The position numbers were made by a program, and so were the translations under genes. The notes below the pieces were generated by a model. The model was not told where the DNA came from. It did no database searches and saw nothing but the letters and a program-made list of their open reading frames with translations. This document shows, piece by piece, positions 58,094 through 64,000 of a stretch of DNA of 64,000 nucleotides (position 1 is its first letter; every line of letters begins with the position of its first letter). The stretch is from Deltaproteobacteria bacterium (GTDB lineage: Bacteria > Myxococcota_A > Polyangia > GCA-2747355 > JADLHG01), in contig JADLHG010000082.1 of the NCBI GenBank assembly GCA_020848905.1, forward strand, positions 34,808-98,807, written 5' to 3'.

Positions 58094-58177
58094 TACTCGG
58101 GACGGGAGTCGCACCGCGTGTCTCGCAGCGGGCCTTGCGGCCTAAACCTGCGCGCTCTGCTCTTGAGCTACCCGAGC
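58094..58177 (-). tRNA. tRNA-like RNA without a normal anticodon loop (GCAA-capped)
   Basis: 84 nt. Acceptor GCTCGGG/CCCGAGT with A73; D arm GCTC-AAGAGCA-GAGC lacks GG; same bulged T arm and TGCGACT loop as its neighbour. The anticodon stem CGCAG/CTGCG carries an internal loop (GTTTA opposite CG) and then GGCC-GCAA-GGCC. If the 12-nt hairpin were removed, the 7-nt loop GTTTACG would present UUA, an ochre anticodon; that is speculative. It lies 8 nt from the end of the PTH2 gene. Confidence 0.7.
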
Positions 58178-58185
58178 TTGCTGGT

Positions 58186-58531
58186 CTACAGGAGCGGCAG
58201 CCTCCCCAGGACGCGCCGCACGGGGCGGCGGTCCTCGACGGGTCGGACGCCGATCGCCGTGAGCGCCCCGTCCCACGGAGGGTCGGGCTCGCGCACGGCG
58301 ACGTGGGGGACGCCGGCCTTGGCCAGAGCGCGCTCGACGACCGCGAGAGCGGGCTCGTCGGGGACGGCCAGGACGACGGCGTGGGTGCCGTTGGGGAGGT
58401 TCCCGGGGCTCGACTCGCCAGCCGCGTGGACGATCTGCGCGGCGAGGAATCCCTGCGGGAGGTCGGCCCGCACCACGACGTAGTGCGTGCGGACGAGGGG
58501 GGCTGGGGTGGCCTTATGGCTGGCTGGACAT
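58186..58531 (-). CDS. pth2: Peptidyl-tRNA hydrolase 2 (PTH2) family protein, start requires +1 frameshift
   Basis: The coding frame reads THYVVVRADLPQGFLAAQIV then HAAGE, ending with WDGALTAIGVRPVEDRRPV, which matches PTH2 (PF01981): the RxDL strand, the AAQ/H helix and the T-x-x-x-IGP-type strand. PTH2 frees tRNA from peptidyl-tRNA. After its promoter the first ATG (58531) gives MSSQP then TAA; a +1 slip at CCA-TAA enters the PTH2 frame. GTG 58476 is the only later in-frame start and would clip the first strand. An assembly indel is the alternative. Confidence 0.75.
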
Positions 58532-58538
58532 GCCCCCG

Positions 58539-58566
58539 AGACTACCACGCCGGACCGACGGGTCAA
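58539..58566 (-). promoter_or_regulatory. PTH2 promoter TTGACC-N16-TAGTCT
   Basis: Leftward -35 at 58561-58566 and -10 at 58539-58544, with the ATG seven bases past the -10, so the mRNA may be leaderless. It reads through PTH2 into the tRNA-like genes. Confidence 0.7.
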
Positions 58567-58576
58567 GGTCACCTGA

Positions 58577-58659
58577 TGCCGAGAGCGGGAGTCGAACCCG
58601 CACGCCCTTGCGGGCGGGGGCTTTTGAGGCCCCTGCGTCTGCCATTCCGCCACCTCGGC
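58577..58659 (-). tRNA. tRNA-Leu (CAA)
   Basis: 83 nt. Acceptor GCCGAGG/TCTCGGC (terminal G-U), discriminator A; anticodon arm GGGGC-CTCAAAA-GCCCC gives anticodon CAA; a long class II variable arm (CGCCCGCAAGGGCG); T arm GCGGG-TTCGACT-CCCGC. Fully canonical, unlike the other tRNA-type genes here. It reads the TTG codon, which is rare in this G+C-rich genome. Confidence 0.92.
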
Positions 58660-58665
58660 CGACGA

Positions 58666-58878
58666 CTACAGCACCTGCGAGAATGCGGCGATCCGCTCGC
58701 CCAGGACCGCAGAGTAGTCGGCCATGATCGCGCACTGGCGACGCAGCCTACCCTGCTCGGCGGCATCGAGCGCGGCATACTGATGGCTGTTGTTGATGAA
58801 CTCCTTGAGACGACCGAGCTTGCCGTCCAAGTCCGCCTTCTCGTACACGACACGCTGCTGATGCGGATCCACACACAC
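58666..58878 (-). CDS. Small helical phage protein, 70 aa
   Basis: GTG start with AGGAGGT just upstream. DLDGKLGRLKEFINNSHQY, then ALDAAEQGRLRRQ and YSAVLGERIAAF, is a pattern I have seen in many small tailed-phage proteins of unknown function. Helix pair; no catalytic motif. Confidence 0.75.
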   Translation of the reverse strand: MCVDPHQQRVVYEKADLDGKLGRLKEFINNSHQYAALDAAEQGRLRRQCAIMADYSAVLGERIAAFSQVL

Positions 58879-58881
58879 CTC

Positions 58882-59235
58882 CTATAGGCAGAGTTGAGCA
58901 GCGACCACGCCGATCGCCGGGTTGTCGTGCGCCGCCTCCCTCAAGAAGACCTTGAAGAAGTCCGGGGGCGCCGTCTCAGGGAAGTGGCGCGCGACGGCCC
59001 GCCACTTCTGGTCCTGCTCGCGGAAGCACCCGAGGAGGCCGTCGACCGTCGAGACCTTGCGCTTCTGGGCCATGAGGCGCGCCTCCTCGGCGAGGTCGCC
59101 GCACACCTTGATCAGGACGTCGGACGGCTTGCACGGGCCGTCCATGGCCTTGGGCACGTCAGGGTAGACCTGCGACAAGAGCGGGGGCTGCAAAAGCTCC
59201 CGACGAATCCGCGCGACGTAGTCGACCGCCCTCAC
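58882..59235 (-). CDS. Unknown helical protein, 117 aa
   Basis: GTG 59235 overlaps the stop of the upstream zinc protein. VDYVARIRRELLQ, then LIKVCGDLAEEARLMAQKR, all helix. Unknown. Confidence 0.65.
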   Translation of the reverse strand: MRAVDYVARIRRELLQPPLLSQVYPDVPKAMDGPCKPSDVLIKVCGDLAEEARLMAQKRKVSTVDGLLGCFREQDQKWRAVARHFPETAPPDFFKVFLREAAHDNPAIGVVAAQLCL

Positions 59236-59423
59236 TCCCCGAGCCCCCTCTGACGGCCCGTCGCCGCCCTGATCGCCTCCTCGCGCCGCTTGTAGGCGCG
59301 CTCTCGCGCCGCGTGCGGCTTCGTCGTCTCCCAGTTGGGCGTCCGACACGGGTCGCCCTGGAGCGCCTGGCACAGCGGGCACGGCGGGAGGTTGCGCGTC
59401 GCCGCGTCCACGATCGGGGTCAC
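59232..59423 (-). CDS. Phage zinc-binding small protein
   Basis: 63 aa. CPLCQALQGDPCRTPNWETT, then KPHAARERA, matches the C-x2-C-x6-C-x12-H pattern of small zinc-finger proteins common in actinobacteria and their phages. Role not established. Confidence 0.7.
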   Translation of the reverse strand: MTPIVDAATRNLPPCPLCQALQGDPCRTPNWETTKPHAARERAYKRREEAIRAATGRQRGLGE

Positions 59424-59424
59424 C

Positions 59425-59739
59425 CTACATGACCCTCGTGCGCGCCGCGGTCGAGAGCTTGCACGACCCGCGGCCGGGGCCGTTGCCGAGGTCCACCGCC
59501 GCCTCGTAGAGCATGCACTGCCGGTTGCACGGCCGGTTCACGCCCCGAAGCTCGATCGCGTTCGTGATCGGGTTCGGCAGGAACACCGTCGTGCTCATGA
59601 TCGGGCAGAGGCTCTCAGGCACGTTGAGGGCCTCGGCGGCCTCGACCTCGGCCTGCGAGGGCTTCTGACCCCCAGGAACGATCACCCGCGGCTCGTCACC
59701 GCGCCGCGCGTGCTCCCTCTCCCTCGACTCCTTGCTCAC
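59425..59739 (-). CDS. Cys-containing protein, 104 aa
   Basis: ATG start overlapping the stop of nothing upstream but the start region of the kinase's 3' end by 4 bp. A charged head, then CPIMSTTVFLPNPITN, CNRQCMLYEAA and GSCKLS, four or five cysteines that could bind zinc or an Fe-S cluster. Unknown. Confidence 0.6.
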   Translation of the reverse strand: MSKESREREHARRGDEPRVIVPGGQKPSQAEVEAAEALNVPESLCPIMSTTVFLPNPITNAIELRGVNRPCNRQCMLYEAAVDLGNGPGRGSCKLSTAARTRVM

Positions 59740-60320
59740 GACTCCTCCTTACGCACGCACTTGAACCGGCCCGACCACCGGCGAAGGTAGTCCTTCGCCA
59801 CGTTCATGGCTTTGGCCTGAAGCTCCTCGACGGTCCCGGTGTTCTCGATCACCGCGTCCCAGCGGAAGTCAGGATCGATCATGGCGTCCGAGGCCTTCAC
59901 CGGGTTGCCGGGGCGGACGACCTTGACGCACCAGCCGCCGCGGTCGCGGACGGCGTCGGCCTCGTTCTGGAAGCGCAGGTCGCTCAGGACGAGGAGGCGG
60001 TCGCCCCTCGGAGCGTCGAGCGCGGCGTCGCGCCACACGCCTGGGTAGACCTCGCGCATCTTCTGGCCGACCTCGATCCAAAGCTGGACCGGGGACTTCT
60101 CGACCACGGGCAGCGGCACGTCGCGCAGGCGCGCGTTCTCGGGCCGCTCGTAGAAGTCGGCGGTCATGAGGCCGTAGCGGCGGAAGAGGTCGTACGAGAT
60201 CCGCTTCAGCGGCTCGGCGAACGCTCGCCGCACGGCGACGTCGGGCCCGAGGGTCGCGACGACGTGCGCGGCGCAGGTGTCCTTGCCGACGCGCGACTGG
60301 TGACCGAAGGCCAGGATCAC
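59736..60320 (-). CDS. Deoxynucleoside monophosphate kinase-like protein
   Basis: 194 aa from GTG 60320, overlapping the upstream stop. The P-loop GHQSRVGKDT (residues 6-15) and later LLVLSDLRFQNEADAV and VVRPGNPVKASDAMID follow the order of T4 gp1-type dNMP kinases, which phosphorylate dNMPs to feed viral DNA synthesis. Length fits. Confidence 0.8.
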   Translation of the reverse strand: MILAFGHQSRVGKDTCAAHVVATLGPDVAVRRAFAEPLKRISYDLFRRYGLMTADFYERPENARLRDVPLPVVEKSPVQLWIEVGQKMREVYPGVWRDAALDAPRGDRLLVLSDLRFQNEADAVRDRGGWCVKVVRPGNPVKASDAMIDPDFRWDAVIENTGTVEELQAKAMNVAKDYLRRWSGRFKCVRKEES

Positions 60321-60595
60321 AGAGCCCCCCTGAACGATCCGCGCGAGAAGAAGGCGGCGCGGCGTGCGCCGCCTGGCGCTCGATCGCGCCTCTTCGGGAA
60401 GACCACGGCGCGCGGGTGTCGCGCGCCGTGCTTGTCAGGCGGCGGGGCCGAGGCCCCGCCGCCGTCGGTGTAGTTACAGGCCGAGTGCTCGGCGTAGTAG
60501 ACGATCGAGTCTGTCGCCGTGCTGTTCGACGTGCTGTTCGACGAAAGCCAGGTCGTCTCGGTGTTGTTCGTCCTGAAGCCGACCCAGGCCCCCAT
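60317..60595 (-). CDS. Unusual Ser/Thr/Asn-rich small protein
   Basis: 92 aa. Residues 8-45 (TNNTETTWLSSNSTSNSTAT) come from a 12-bp direct repeat in DNA that is A/T-richer than its surroundings; the second half is Arg/Pro-rich and overlies three G/C hairpins between 60350 and 60470. The overlapping stop/start with the kinase supports translation, but the C-terminal half may be non-coding. Confidence 0.45.
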   Translation of the reverse strand: MGAWVGFRTNNTETTWLSSNSTSNSTATDSIVYYAEHSACNYTDGGGASAPPPDKHGARHPRAVVFPKRRDRAPGGARRAAFFSRGSFRGAL

Positions 60596-60597
60596 GG

Positions 60598-60810
60598 CTA
60601 CTTCGCGTAGTAGACGAGCGTCCGGCAGGCCTTCCCGGCCTTCGCCCCGAGGGCGGCGCACGAGAGCTTGTGCATGAGAGCGCGCAAGACCGACGCGGCG
60701 CGGTTGGCGCTGCCGACGGCCTTGGCGACCTGCGCCTTCGTCACGCCGCCCTTCCGCGCGGCGAGCTTGAGCACCTTGTCCTTCTCCGAATCCGACACGC
60801 GCTTGGCCAT
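60598..60810 (-). CDS. Small winged-helix/HTH-like protein, first gene of the leftward operon
   Basis: 70 aa, ATG with AGGAGGGCC upstream. DKVLKLAARKGGVTKAQVAKAVGS is a helix-turn-helix pattern; C-terminal half helical with two Cys. It sits behind a strong promoter overlapped by a palindrome, which suits an autoregulator. Confidence 0.65.
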   Translation of the reverse strand: MAKRVSDSEKDKVLKLAARKGGVTKAQVAKAVGSANRAASVLRALMHKLSCAALGAKAGKACRTLVYYAK

Positions 60811-60839
60811 GGGCCCTCCTTGTTCTCTGTGAGGTCTTG

Positions 60840-60849
60840 TTCCGCGGAA
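60840..60849. promoter_or_regulatory. Operator-like palindrome TTCCGCGGAA
   Basis: A perfect 10-bp palindrome at the predicted transcription start of the leftward operon (about +3 to +12). Probable repressor site; the helix-turn-helix protein encoded next is a candidate ligand. Confidence 0.45.
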
Positions 60850-60857
60850 CGGCCCGG

Positions 60858-60885
60858 ATACTATTCCAGAGCCTCGGCGTGTCAA
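60858..60885 (-). promoter_or_regulatory. Strong sigma-70-like promoter TTGACA-N16-TAGTAT
   Basis: Leftward -35 at 60880-60885 and -10 at 60858-60863. Heads the 60.8 to 56.6 kb operon that includes the dNMP kinase, zinc proteins, tRNA genes and PTH2. Confidence 0.78.
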
Positions 60886-60895
60886 GGGGATCTTC

Positions 60896-61138
60896 TTGAA
60901 GAGCGCCGCTGACCTTCTGGTGATCGACGAGGCCCTTGAGACCGTCGAGGCGATCCTCGACGTTCTGGACGGCTTCGTCCTCGGTCTGACCCTGGGTGCC
61001 CCATGTGGATCACGTTGCGCGACGTCGAGGCCTTCCGCTTCGGACCCGACGAGGACGACAACTACCGCCCCACGGGGCCGACGGGCCCCGCCCGCCTCCG
61101 TCGCGCGCCGCCGGCGGCCGATCTCACGGCCGACGTGA
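60896..61138 (+). CDS. Possible short gene or N-terminal part of the next gene
   Basis: From TTG 60896 the first 36 codons look coding (VIDEALETVEAILDVLDG, FVLGLTLG) with G/C third positions. The frame then degenerates where the ATG of the next gene begins in another frame. Either a tiny gene or the start of a frameshifted longer one. Confidence 0.25.
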   Translation: MKSAADLLVIDEALETVEAILDVLDGFVLGLTLGAPCGSRCATSRPSASDPTRTTTTAPRGRRAPPASVARRRRPISRPT

Positions 61139-61311
61139 CCGCCCTGGAGTCCCTCTCTGGCGTGCTGCCCCGCGCGGTCGTCGCCGACCGCGCGCGGGCG
61201 CTGTTCTTCCGGATCAAGGCCGAGAACTGGTCCGGGGCCGACACGCACGACCCCGGGCGGCCGATCGAGGACCGCGAGGAGCTTCTCGCGCGGGTCGGGC
61301 GGCTGCTCTAG
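61003..61311 (+). CDS. Unknown protein, 102 aa, against the local strand
   Basis: ATG start. FGPDEDDNYRPTGPTGPARL, then helical, with strong G/C third-position bias. It lies between two leftward operons and ends overlapping the stop of the small leftward gene. Unknown. Confidence 0.6.
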   Translation: MWITLRDVEAFRFGPDEDDNYRPTGPTGPARLRRAPPAADLTADVTALESLSGVLPRAVVADRARALFFRIKAENWSGADTHDPGRPIEDREELLARVGRLL

Positions 61312-61412
61312 TCGTCGAGGTCGTCCCGGTCGACGGGCGCGCGCACGACGACGAGGACGAGCCACGTCACGAGGACGGACGTCATGACGGCGAAGATCGC
61401 CTCGGTATACAC
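61308..61412 (-). CDS. Tiny membrane protein, 34 aa
   Basis: GTG 61412: VYTEAIF, then AVMTSVLVTWLVLVVVRAP, one membrane segment, then an acidic tail. Terminates convergently with the rightward gene, stop codons overlapping. Supported only by composition and position. Confidence 0.45.
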   Translation of the reverse strand: MYTEAIFAVMTSVLVTWLVLVVVRAPVDRDDLDD

Positions 61413-61424
61413 CGCACGCCTCGG

Positions 61425-61736
61425 CTACCCAGCCCCGGGGATCGACTGGCTCTTCATGATCTTGAGGAACTCGTTGCCGTCGGTCGGGGCGCCCATGCCG
61501 GGGCGGTAGGTCGTCGCGCCGCCGCGAACGTAGGCGCGCTTCTGGTGACCGCACCGCTCGCACGGCGGCTGGGCCTCGACCACGCGGACCTGGCCCGTGA
61601 CCCCGCACCCGGGGCACATGAGCTTGGACACGAGGAAGCCCTCGTTGTCGGTGTCCTTGCCGATCTCGACCAGGCCGACCTTCTGGTTCTTCTTGTTGGC
61701 GCAGGCCTGGCAGAAATACTCGGTCGTCGCGCTCAC
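61425..61736 (-). CDS. Zinc-ribbon protein
   Basis: 103 aa from GTG 61736 overlapping the upstream stop. Three metal pairs: FCQACANKK, MCPGCGVTG and PCERCGHQKR, so two ribbons may be built. The basic/aromatic tail ends MKS-type (FLKIMKSQSIPG). Possible nucleic-acid-binding adaptor. Confidence 0.68.
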   Translation of the reverse strand: MSATTEYFCQACANKKNQKVGLVEIGKDTDNEGFLVSKLMCPGCGVTGQVRVVEAQPPCERCGHQKRAYVRGGATTYRPGMGAPTDGNEFLKIMKSQSIPGAG

Positions 61737-62287
61737 CGCGCCTCCTCGGCCTCGGGGGGCCTCGTCATGTCCATGGGGGTGGGGTGGCGGAGGAACGACA
61801 CGCTGTCCCAGACCACCTTGTTGCCGTGCCAGCGCCCGAACCACCGGCAGTCGCAGAGCGGCTTGCCCGACTCGCGCGCGTGCTCCGCGGCGTCGTCGAA
61901 CGAGAAGCAGTAGACGGCCAGGCCGAGCCCGGCCAAGTGCGTGAACCGGTCGAAGTGCTCAGACCGCGGGGGGATCGCGTAGACCCCAGGCGCGATCTCG
62001 CCGACCGTCCACCAGGCCTCCGAGAAGCCGAGCGACGGCGCGGGCTCGGGCCGCGTGAACGGCCCGATCACGTAGGGCGGGATCGAGGCCGGGTCGCGGA
62101 CGCCGCTGTAGGCCTTGCTGCCGTAGGCGTCGGCCAGGGCCTTCTCCGCCGGGGTGCGCGGCGACGCCTGCGCCGCGCGGCAGGCCTCGCACGCGATCGT
62201 CGTGCGCTCCTCGGGGAAGAAGTCGACGTAGCAGCGCGCCACGTCTTGGCACGCGCACGTCAGAACGCTCTCACTCGTCAACGCCAT
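61733..62287 (-). CDS. Cys-rich unknown protein, 184 aa
   Basis: ATG with AAGGAGG upstream. CACQDVARC and CEACRAAQ near the N-terminus suggest a zinc site; the middle is VYAIPPRSEHFDRFTHLAG, and CDCRWFGRWHGNK lies near the end. No family recognised. Confidence 0.65.
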   Translation of the reverse strand: MALTSESVLTCACQDVARCYVDFFPEERTTIACEACRAAQASPRTPAEKALADAYGSKAYSGVRDPASIPPYVIGPFTRPEPAPSLGFSEAWWTVGEIAPGVYAIPPRSEHFDRFTHLAGLGLAVYCFSFDDAAEHARESGKPLCDCRWFGRWHGNKVVWDSVSFLRHPTPMDMTRPPEAEEAR

Positions 62288-62304
62288 GAAGATCCTCCTT
62301 GAAT

Positions 62305-62344
62305 CAGTCGCACGTCAGTCGCACAGTCGCACGTCAGTCGCACG
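62305..62344. repeat. Direct repeat cluster CAGTCGCACGT
   Basis: Four tandem copies of CAGTCGCA(CGT), the second lacking CGT (11, 8, 11 and 10 bp). It lies between two leftward genes and overlaps the end of the upstream one. Confidence 0.8.
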
Positions 62345-62642
62345 CCACGGCGAACGCGAACGCCACGCTCACGAACGCTCGGTGTCGGTGTCGCCACTCG
62401 CCGTCGAGCGGGCTCTCCCCCTTGCCGAGTCGACCGACTCGCACGAAGCAGTCGCCCTTGAGGAGAACCTCCTCGGACACGAGCACCGCGTCGTGCTCCT
62501 CCTCGTCCAGGCCGTTGTCGATCGGCGAGGTCGCCCGCAGCACGATCATGCGCTTGCGGAAGCCCTTCCCGTCGTAGGGGCCCTCGACCACGAAGACCCG
62601 GCGGGAGAACCTGTTCTTGACGACGGTCCCGCGCGCGATCAG
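62334..62642 (-). CDS. Unknown beta-type protein, probable non-canonical start
   Basis: 102 aa. The only start compatible with the frame and the upstream stop is CTG 62642, overlapping it as CTGA. VVKNRFSRRVFVVEGPYDG, then FRKRMIVLRATSPIDNG, VLVSEEVLLKGDCFVRVG, all beta. The last residues are encoded by the direct-repeat DNA. Unknown. Confidence 0.55.
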   Translation of the reverse strand: MIARGTVVKNRFSRRVFVVEGPYDGKGFRKRMIVLRATSPIDNGLDEEEHDAVLVSEEVLLKGDCFVRVGRLGKGESPLDGEWRHRHRAFVSVAFAFAVACD

Positions 62643-63388
62643 GTCCGTCCGGCGGAGAGCAGCCCGTCGGGGTCGGGCGGGCGCGGAACGCTCCCGCGCC
62701 CCGGCCTGTCCACCAGCACGCTTCGCCACACGCTGCTCACCCCCCACAGGGCGAGGCCGATCGCGTCGAGCGCGTGGATCCACGCGCTCGACGGAGCGGG
62801 CCGACCGCGCTGGTTGAGGAGCGGCACGACCCCCGCGCCCCGAGGAACGATCCGCGGCTCCCGTCGACTTCCCCCGACGTCCCATGACCACCCCAACGCC
62901 GTACAGACGTCGGCATGATACACGTCCTTGGGGACGGTGCCCTTCCATTCGGCGGGCAGCGGGACGACGGCCTCGGCGGCCGGAATGCGGTCCAGCGCGC
63001 CGGCCATGGCGGCGCCGGAGACGAGCGCCAGGCGCAGGAGGTGGGCAGGGTCGACCTTGCCGGCCCCGCCCTCGGCCCGCCCGTCGGCGCGGCCCTTCTT
63101 CGCCGACAGCTTGCGCTTGTAGACCTGCTGACCCTCGGCCACGACCTTGACGAACCTCATGGAGGGGTGCATGGGGTCGCGGTCGTATGACGACCAGAGG
63201 TAGCGAAGCTCGCGGAGCATCTCCACAGCAGCCTCCTGCCCCTTCGGGCCGCCCTGCTTCGGCTCGGGGACGTGAACGATCCTGATCTCCTCGACCTTGA
63301 CCCGAGGGGTCGGGGATCCGAGGTGCTCGACGACCACCCACGCGAGCGCGGTGTGGTGCAGGTCGGGGTCGATTCCGAGAACGATCAT
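62639..63388 (-). CDS. RuvC-like Holliday junction resolvase
   Basis: 249 aa from ATG 63388 overlapping the upstream stop. VLGIDPDLHHTALAWVVVE (Asp7) is RuvC motif I; VVAEGQQVYKR supplies the Glu strand; SAWIHALDAIGLALWG is the C-terminal Asp-containing helix. The fold resolves four-way junctions during recombination or before packaging. A Lys/Arg-rich insertion follows motif II. Family confident, substrate inferred. Confidence 0.85.
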   Translation of the reverse strand: MIVLGIDPDLHHTALAWVVVEHLGSPTPRVKVEEIRIVHVPEPKQGGPKGQEAAVEMLRELRYLWSSYDRDPMHPSMRFVKVVAEGQQVYKRKLSAKKGRADGRAEGGAGKVDPAHLLRLALVSGAAMAGALDRIPAAEAVVPLPAEWKGTVPKDVYHADVCTALGWSWDVGGSRREPRIVPRGAGVVPLLNQRGRPAPSSAWIHALDAIGLALWGVSSVWRSVLVDRPGRGSVPRPPDPDGLLSAGRT

Positions 63389-63648
63389 GACGAATACCCT
63401 GCCCAACCCCGCGGGGCGCGCACCCTCGGGTTGCTGACGGCCCCGCGCATATACGCGACGACCGCCGACCGCGCCGAGGAGTTCAGGTCGAGGAGGGACA
63501 GGTTCCTGCCCCAGGCCTTTCCCCAAAGGCGCGGGCCGATCCCGCTGCTTCGCACGACCCCGAAGCCGACGCTCCCCCACCGCGACCACGGAGACGCCTG
63601 CTGGCGCCCCTGCTGCCGCCACGGCGAGAGGCCTCCGACGTTGATCAT
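63385..63648 (-). CDS. Small basic protein, 87 aa
   Basis: Stop overlaps the RuvC ATG (ATGA). MINVGGLSPWRQQGRQ, Trp/Arg/Gly-rich, with VSNPRVRAPRGW near the end. No family recognised. Confidence 0.55.
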   Translation of the reverse strand: MINVGGLSPWRQQGRQQASPWSRWGSVGFGVVRSSGIGPRLWGKAWGRNLSLLDLNSSARSAVVAYMRGAVSNPRVRAPRGWAGYSS

Positions 63649-63848
63649 GCTTCACTCTCCCCGGAAAGCAGCCGGTACCAGTGCAGTGACCAGATCCGCC
63701 GCCGAACCGTGCCTACCTGCTGCCCTCGGTGCCACGTCGCGCTGAACCCACGCTCGCCGACACGAACCCAGAAGCCGACGAGGCTCCGCGGGGGAAACCA
63801 GCGGACCTTGGTCCGCGCGAGGTGTCGCGGAAGCGGCGCGCCGGTCAT
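63645..63848 (-). CDS. Small Trp/Arg-rich protein, 67 aa
   Basis: ATG 63848 (MTGAPLPRHLARTKVRWF), which overlaps the stop of the gene entering from the right; the ATG at 63881 would overlap it by more. Aromatic-basic beta-type sequence. Unknown. Confidence 0.55.
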   Translation of the reverse strand: MTGAPLPRHLARTKVRWFPPRSLVGFWVRVGERGFSATWHRGQQVGTVRRRIWSLHWYRLLSGESEA

Positions 63849-64000
63849 TCCGCCCCCTCCCACCGCTGCATGTTCGACCACTCCTCGCCCCTGACCGCCG
63901 AGCGCCGAAACGGCCCGCAGACCGTGCCGTGCGTCCGCAGGCCCTCCTCATGGAGGATCGCCGACTCGATCAGGCCGCTGCCGTCGTCGTCGTGCAGCCC
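63845..64000 (-). CDS. Unknown protein, C-terminal 51 residues only
   Basis: The frame enters from beyond the right end and stops at 63845-63847, overlapping the next ATG. Residues visible include SGLIESAILHEEGLRTHG and VRGEEWSNMQRWEGAE. Too little to identify. Confidence 0.55.
   Translation of the reverse strand, partial: GLHDDDGSGLIESAILHEEGLRTHGTVCGPFRRSAVRGEEWSNMQRWEGAE

Noticed and set aside
58094..58177. Ochre suppressor tRNA reading UAA
   Set aside because: It needs removal of a 12-nt hairpin from the loop, position 37 would be a pyrimidine, and the sister gene has no comparable triplet; kept only as a speculation.
61021..61110. Collagen-like Gly-X-Y segment (TGPTGP)
   Set aside because: Only two triplets; not a repeat.

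Overview
The window is 64 kb of very G+C-rich DNA (about 70 percent by eye) with gene-dense, strand-coherent operons. Almost every gene junction is an overlapping ATGA or GTGA. It carries phage-type replication genes, many virion-type proteins and its own tRNA and tmRNA genes. I read it as part of a large double-stranded DNA bacterial virus or provirus. Both ends cut through genes. No terminase, portal, HK97-type capsid, tail sheath or tape-measure protein can be recognised here, so I cannot say whether the particle is tailed. I cannot name the host. Promoters are sigma-70-like with a constant 16-nt spacer, and several genes look leaderless.

Layout. 1-6.7 kb (+): truncated helicase, family A DNA polymerase and small unknown genes. 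6.7-7.3 kb (-): a membrane protein coupled to a deletion-scarred pseudogene. 7.4-11.1 kb (+): a coiled-coil protein, an HU/IHF-like protein and a helix-turn-helix gene. 11.0-11.3 kb: a promoter, a possible small RNA and an iteron-like repeat array. 11.3-26 kb (+): a transglutaminase-like protein, then about ten proteins each with a coiled coil and/or one C-terminal membrane segment, then long mosaic proteins carrying Asn-Pro linkers and a strongly basic NP-rich protein. 26-46 kb (+): candidate capsid proteins interrupted by a LAGLIDADG endonuclease gene, a possible lysis/envelope cassette, and about 20 beta-rich fibre or spike proteins (collar, propeller, LamG-like) with a staphylococcal-nuclease-like enzyme. 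46-56.6 kb (+): a papain-like protein, a methyltransferase fusion, GNAT acetyltransferases (one with three domains) and a GHKL ATPase fused to an HExxH metallopeptidase.

56.6-60.9 kb (-): one operon read from about 60.85 kb carries a helix-turn-helix protein, a dNMP kinase, small zinc-type proteins, tRNA-Leu, a peptidyl-tRNA hydrolase 2 homologue, two tRNA-like genes with a GNRA hairpin where the anticodon loop should be, an odd tRNA, and a tmRNA encoding a 26-residue tag. 61.3-64 kb (-): a RuvC-like resolvase and small unknown genes.

Two promoter classes stand out. TTGAC(A/C)-N16-TANNNT precedes housekeeping, RNA and rescue genes. ACTCCG-N16-TANNNT, often with GTTCGTTTGG filling the spacer, precedes virion-type genes. 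The strongest candidates for an undescribed system are the translation-rescue island (tmRNA, PTH2 and anticodon-less tRNA-like RNAs), the ACTCCG promoter regulon, and the Asn-Pro modular protein family with its membrane-anchored partners.
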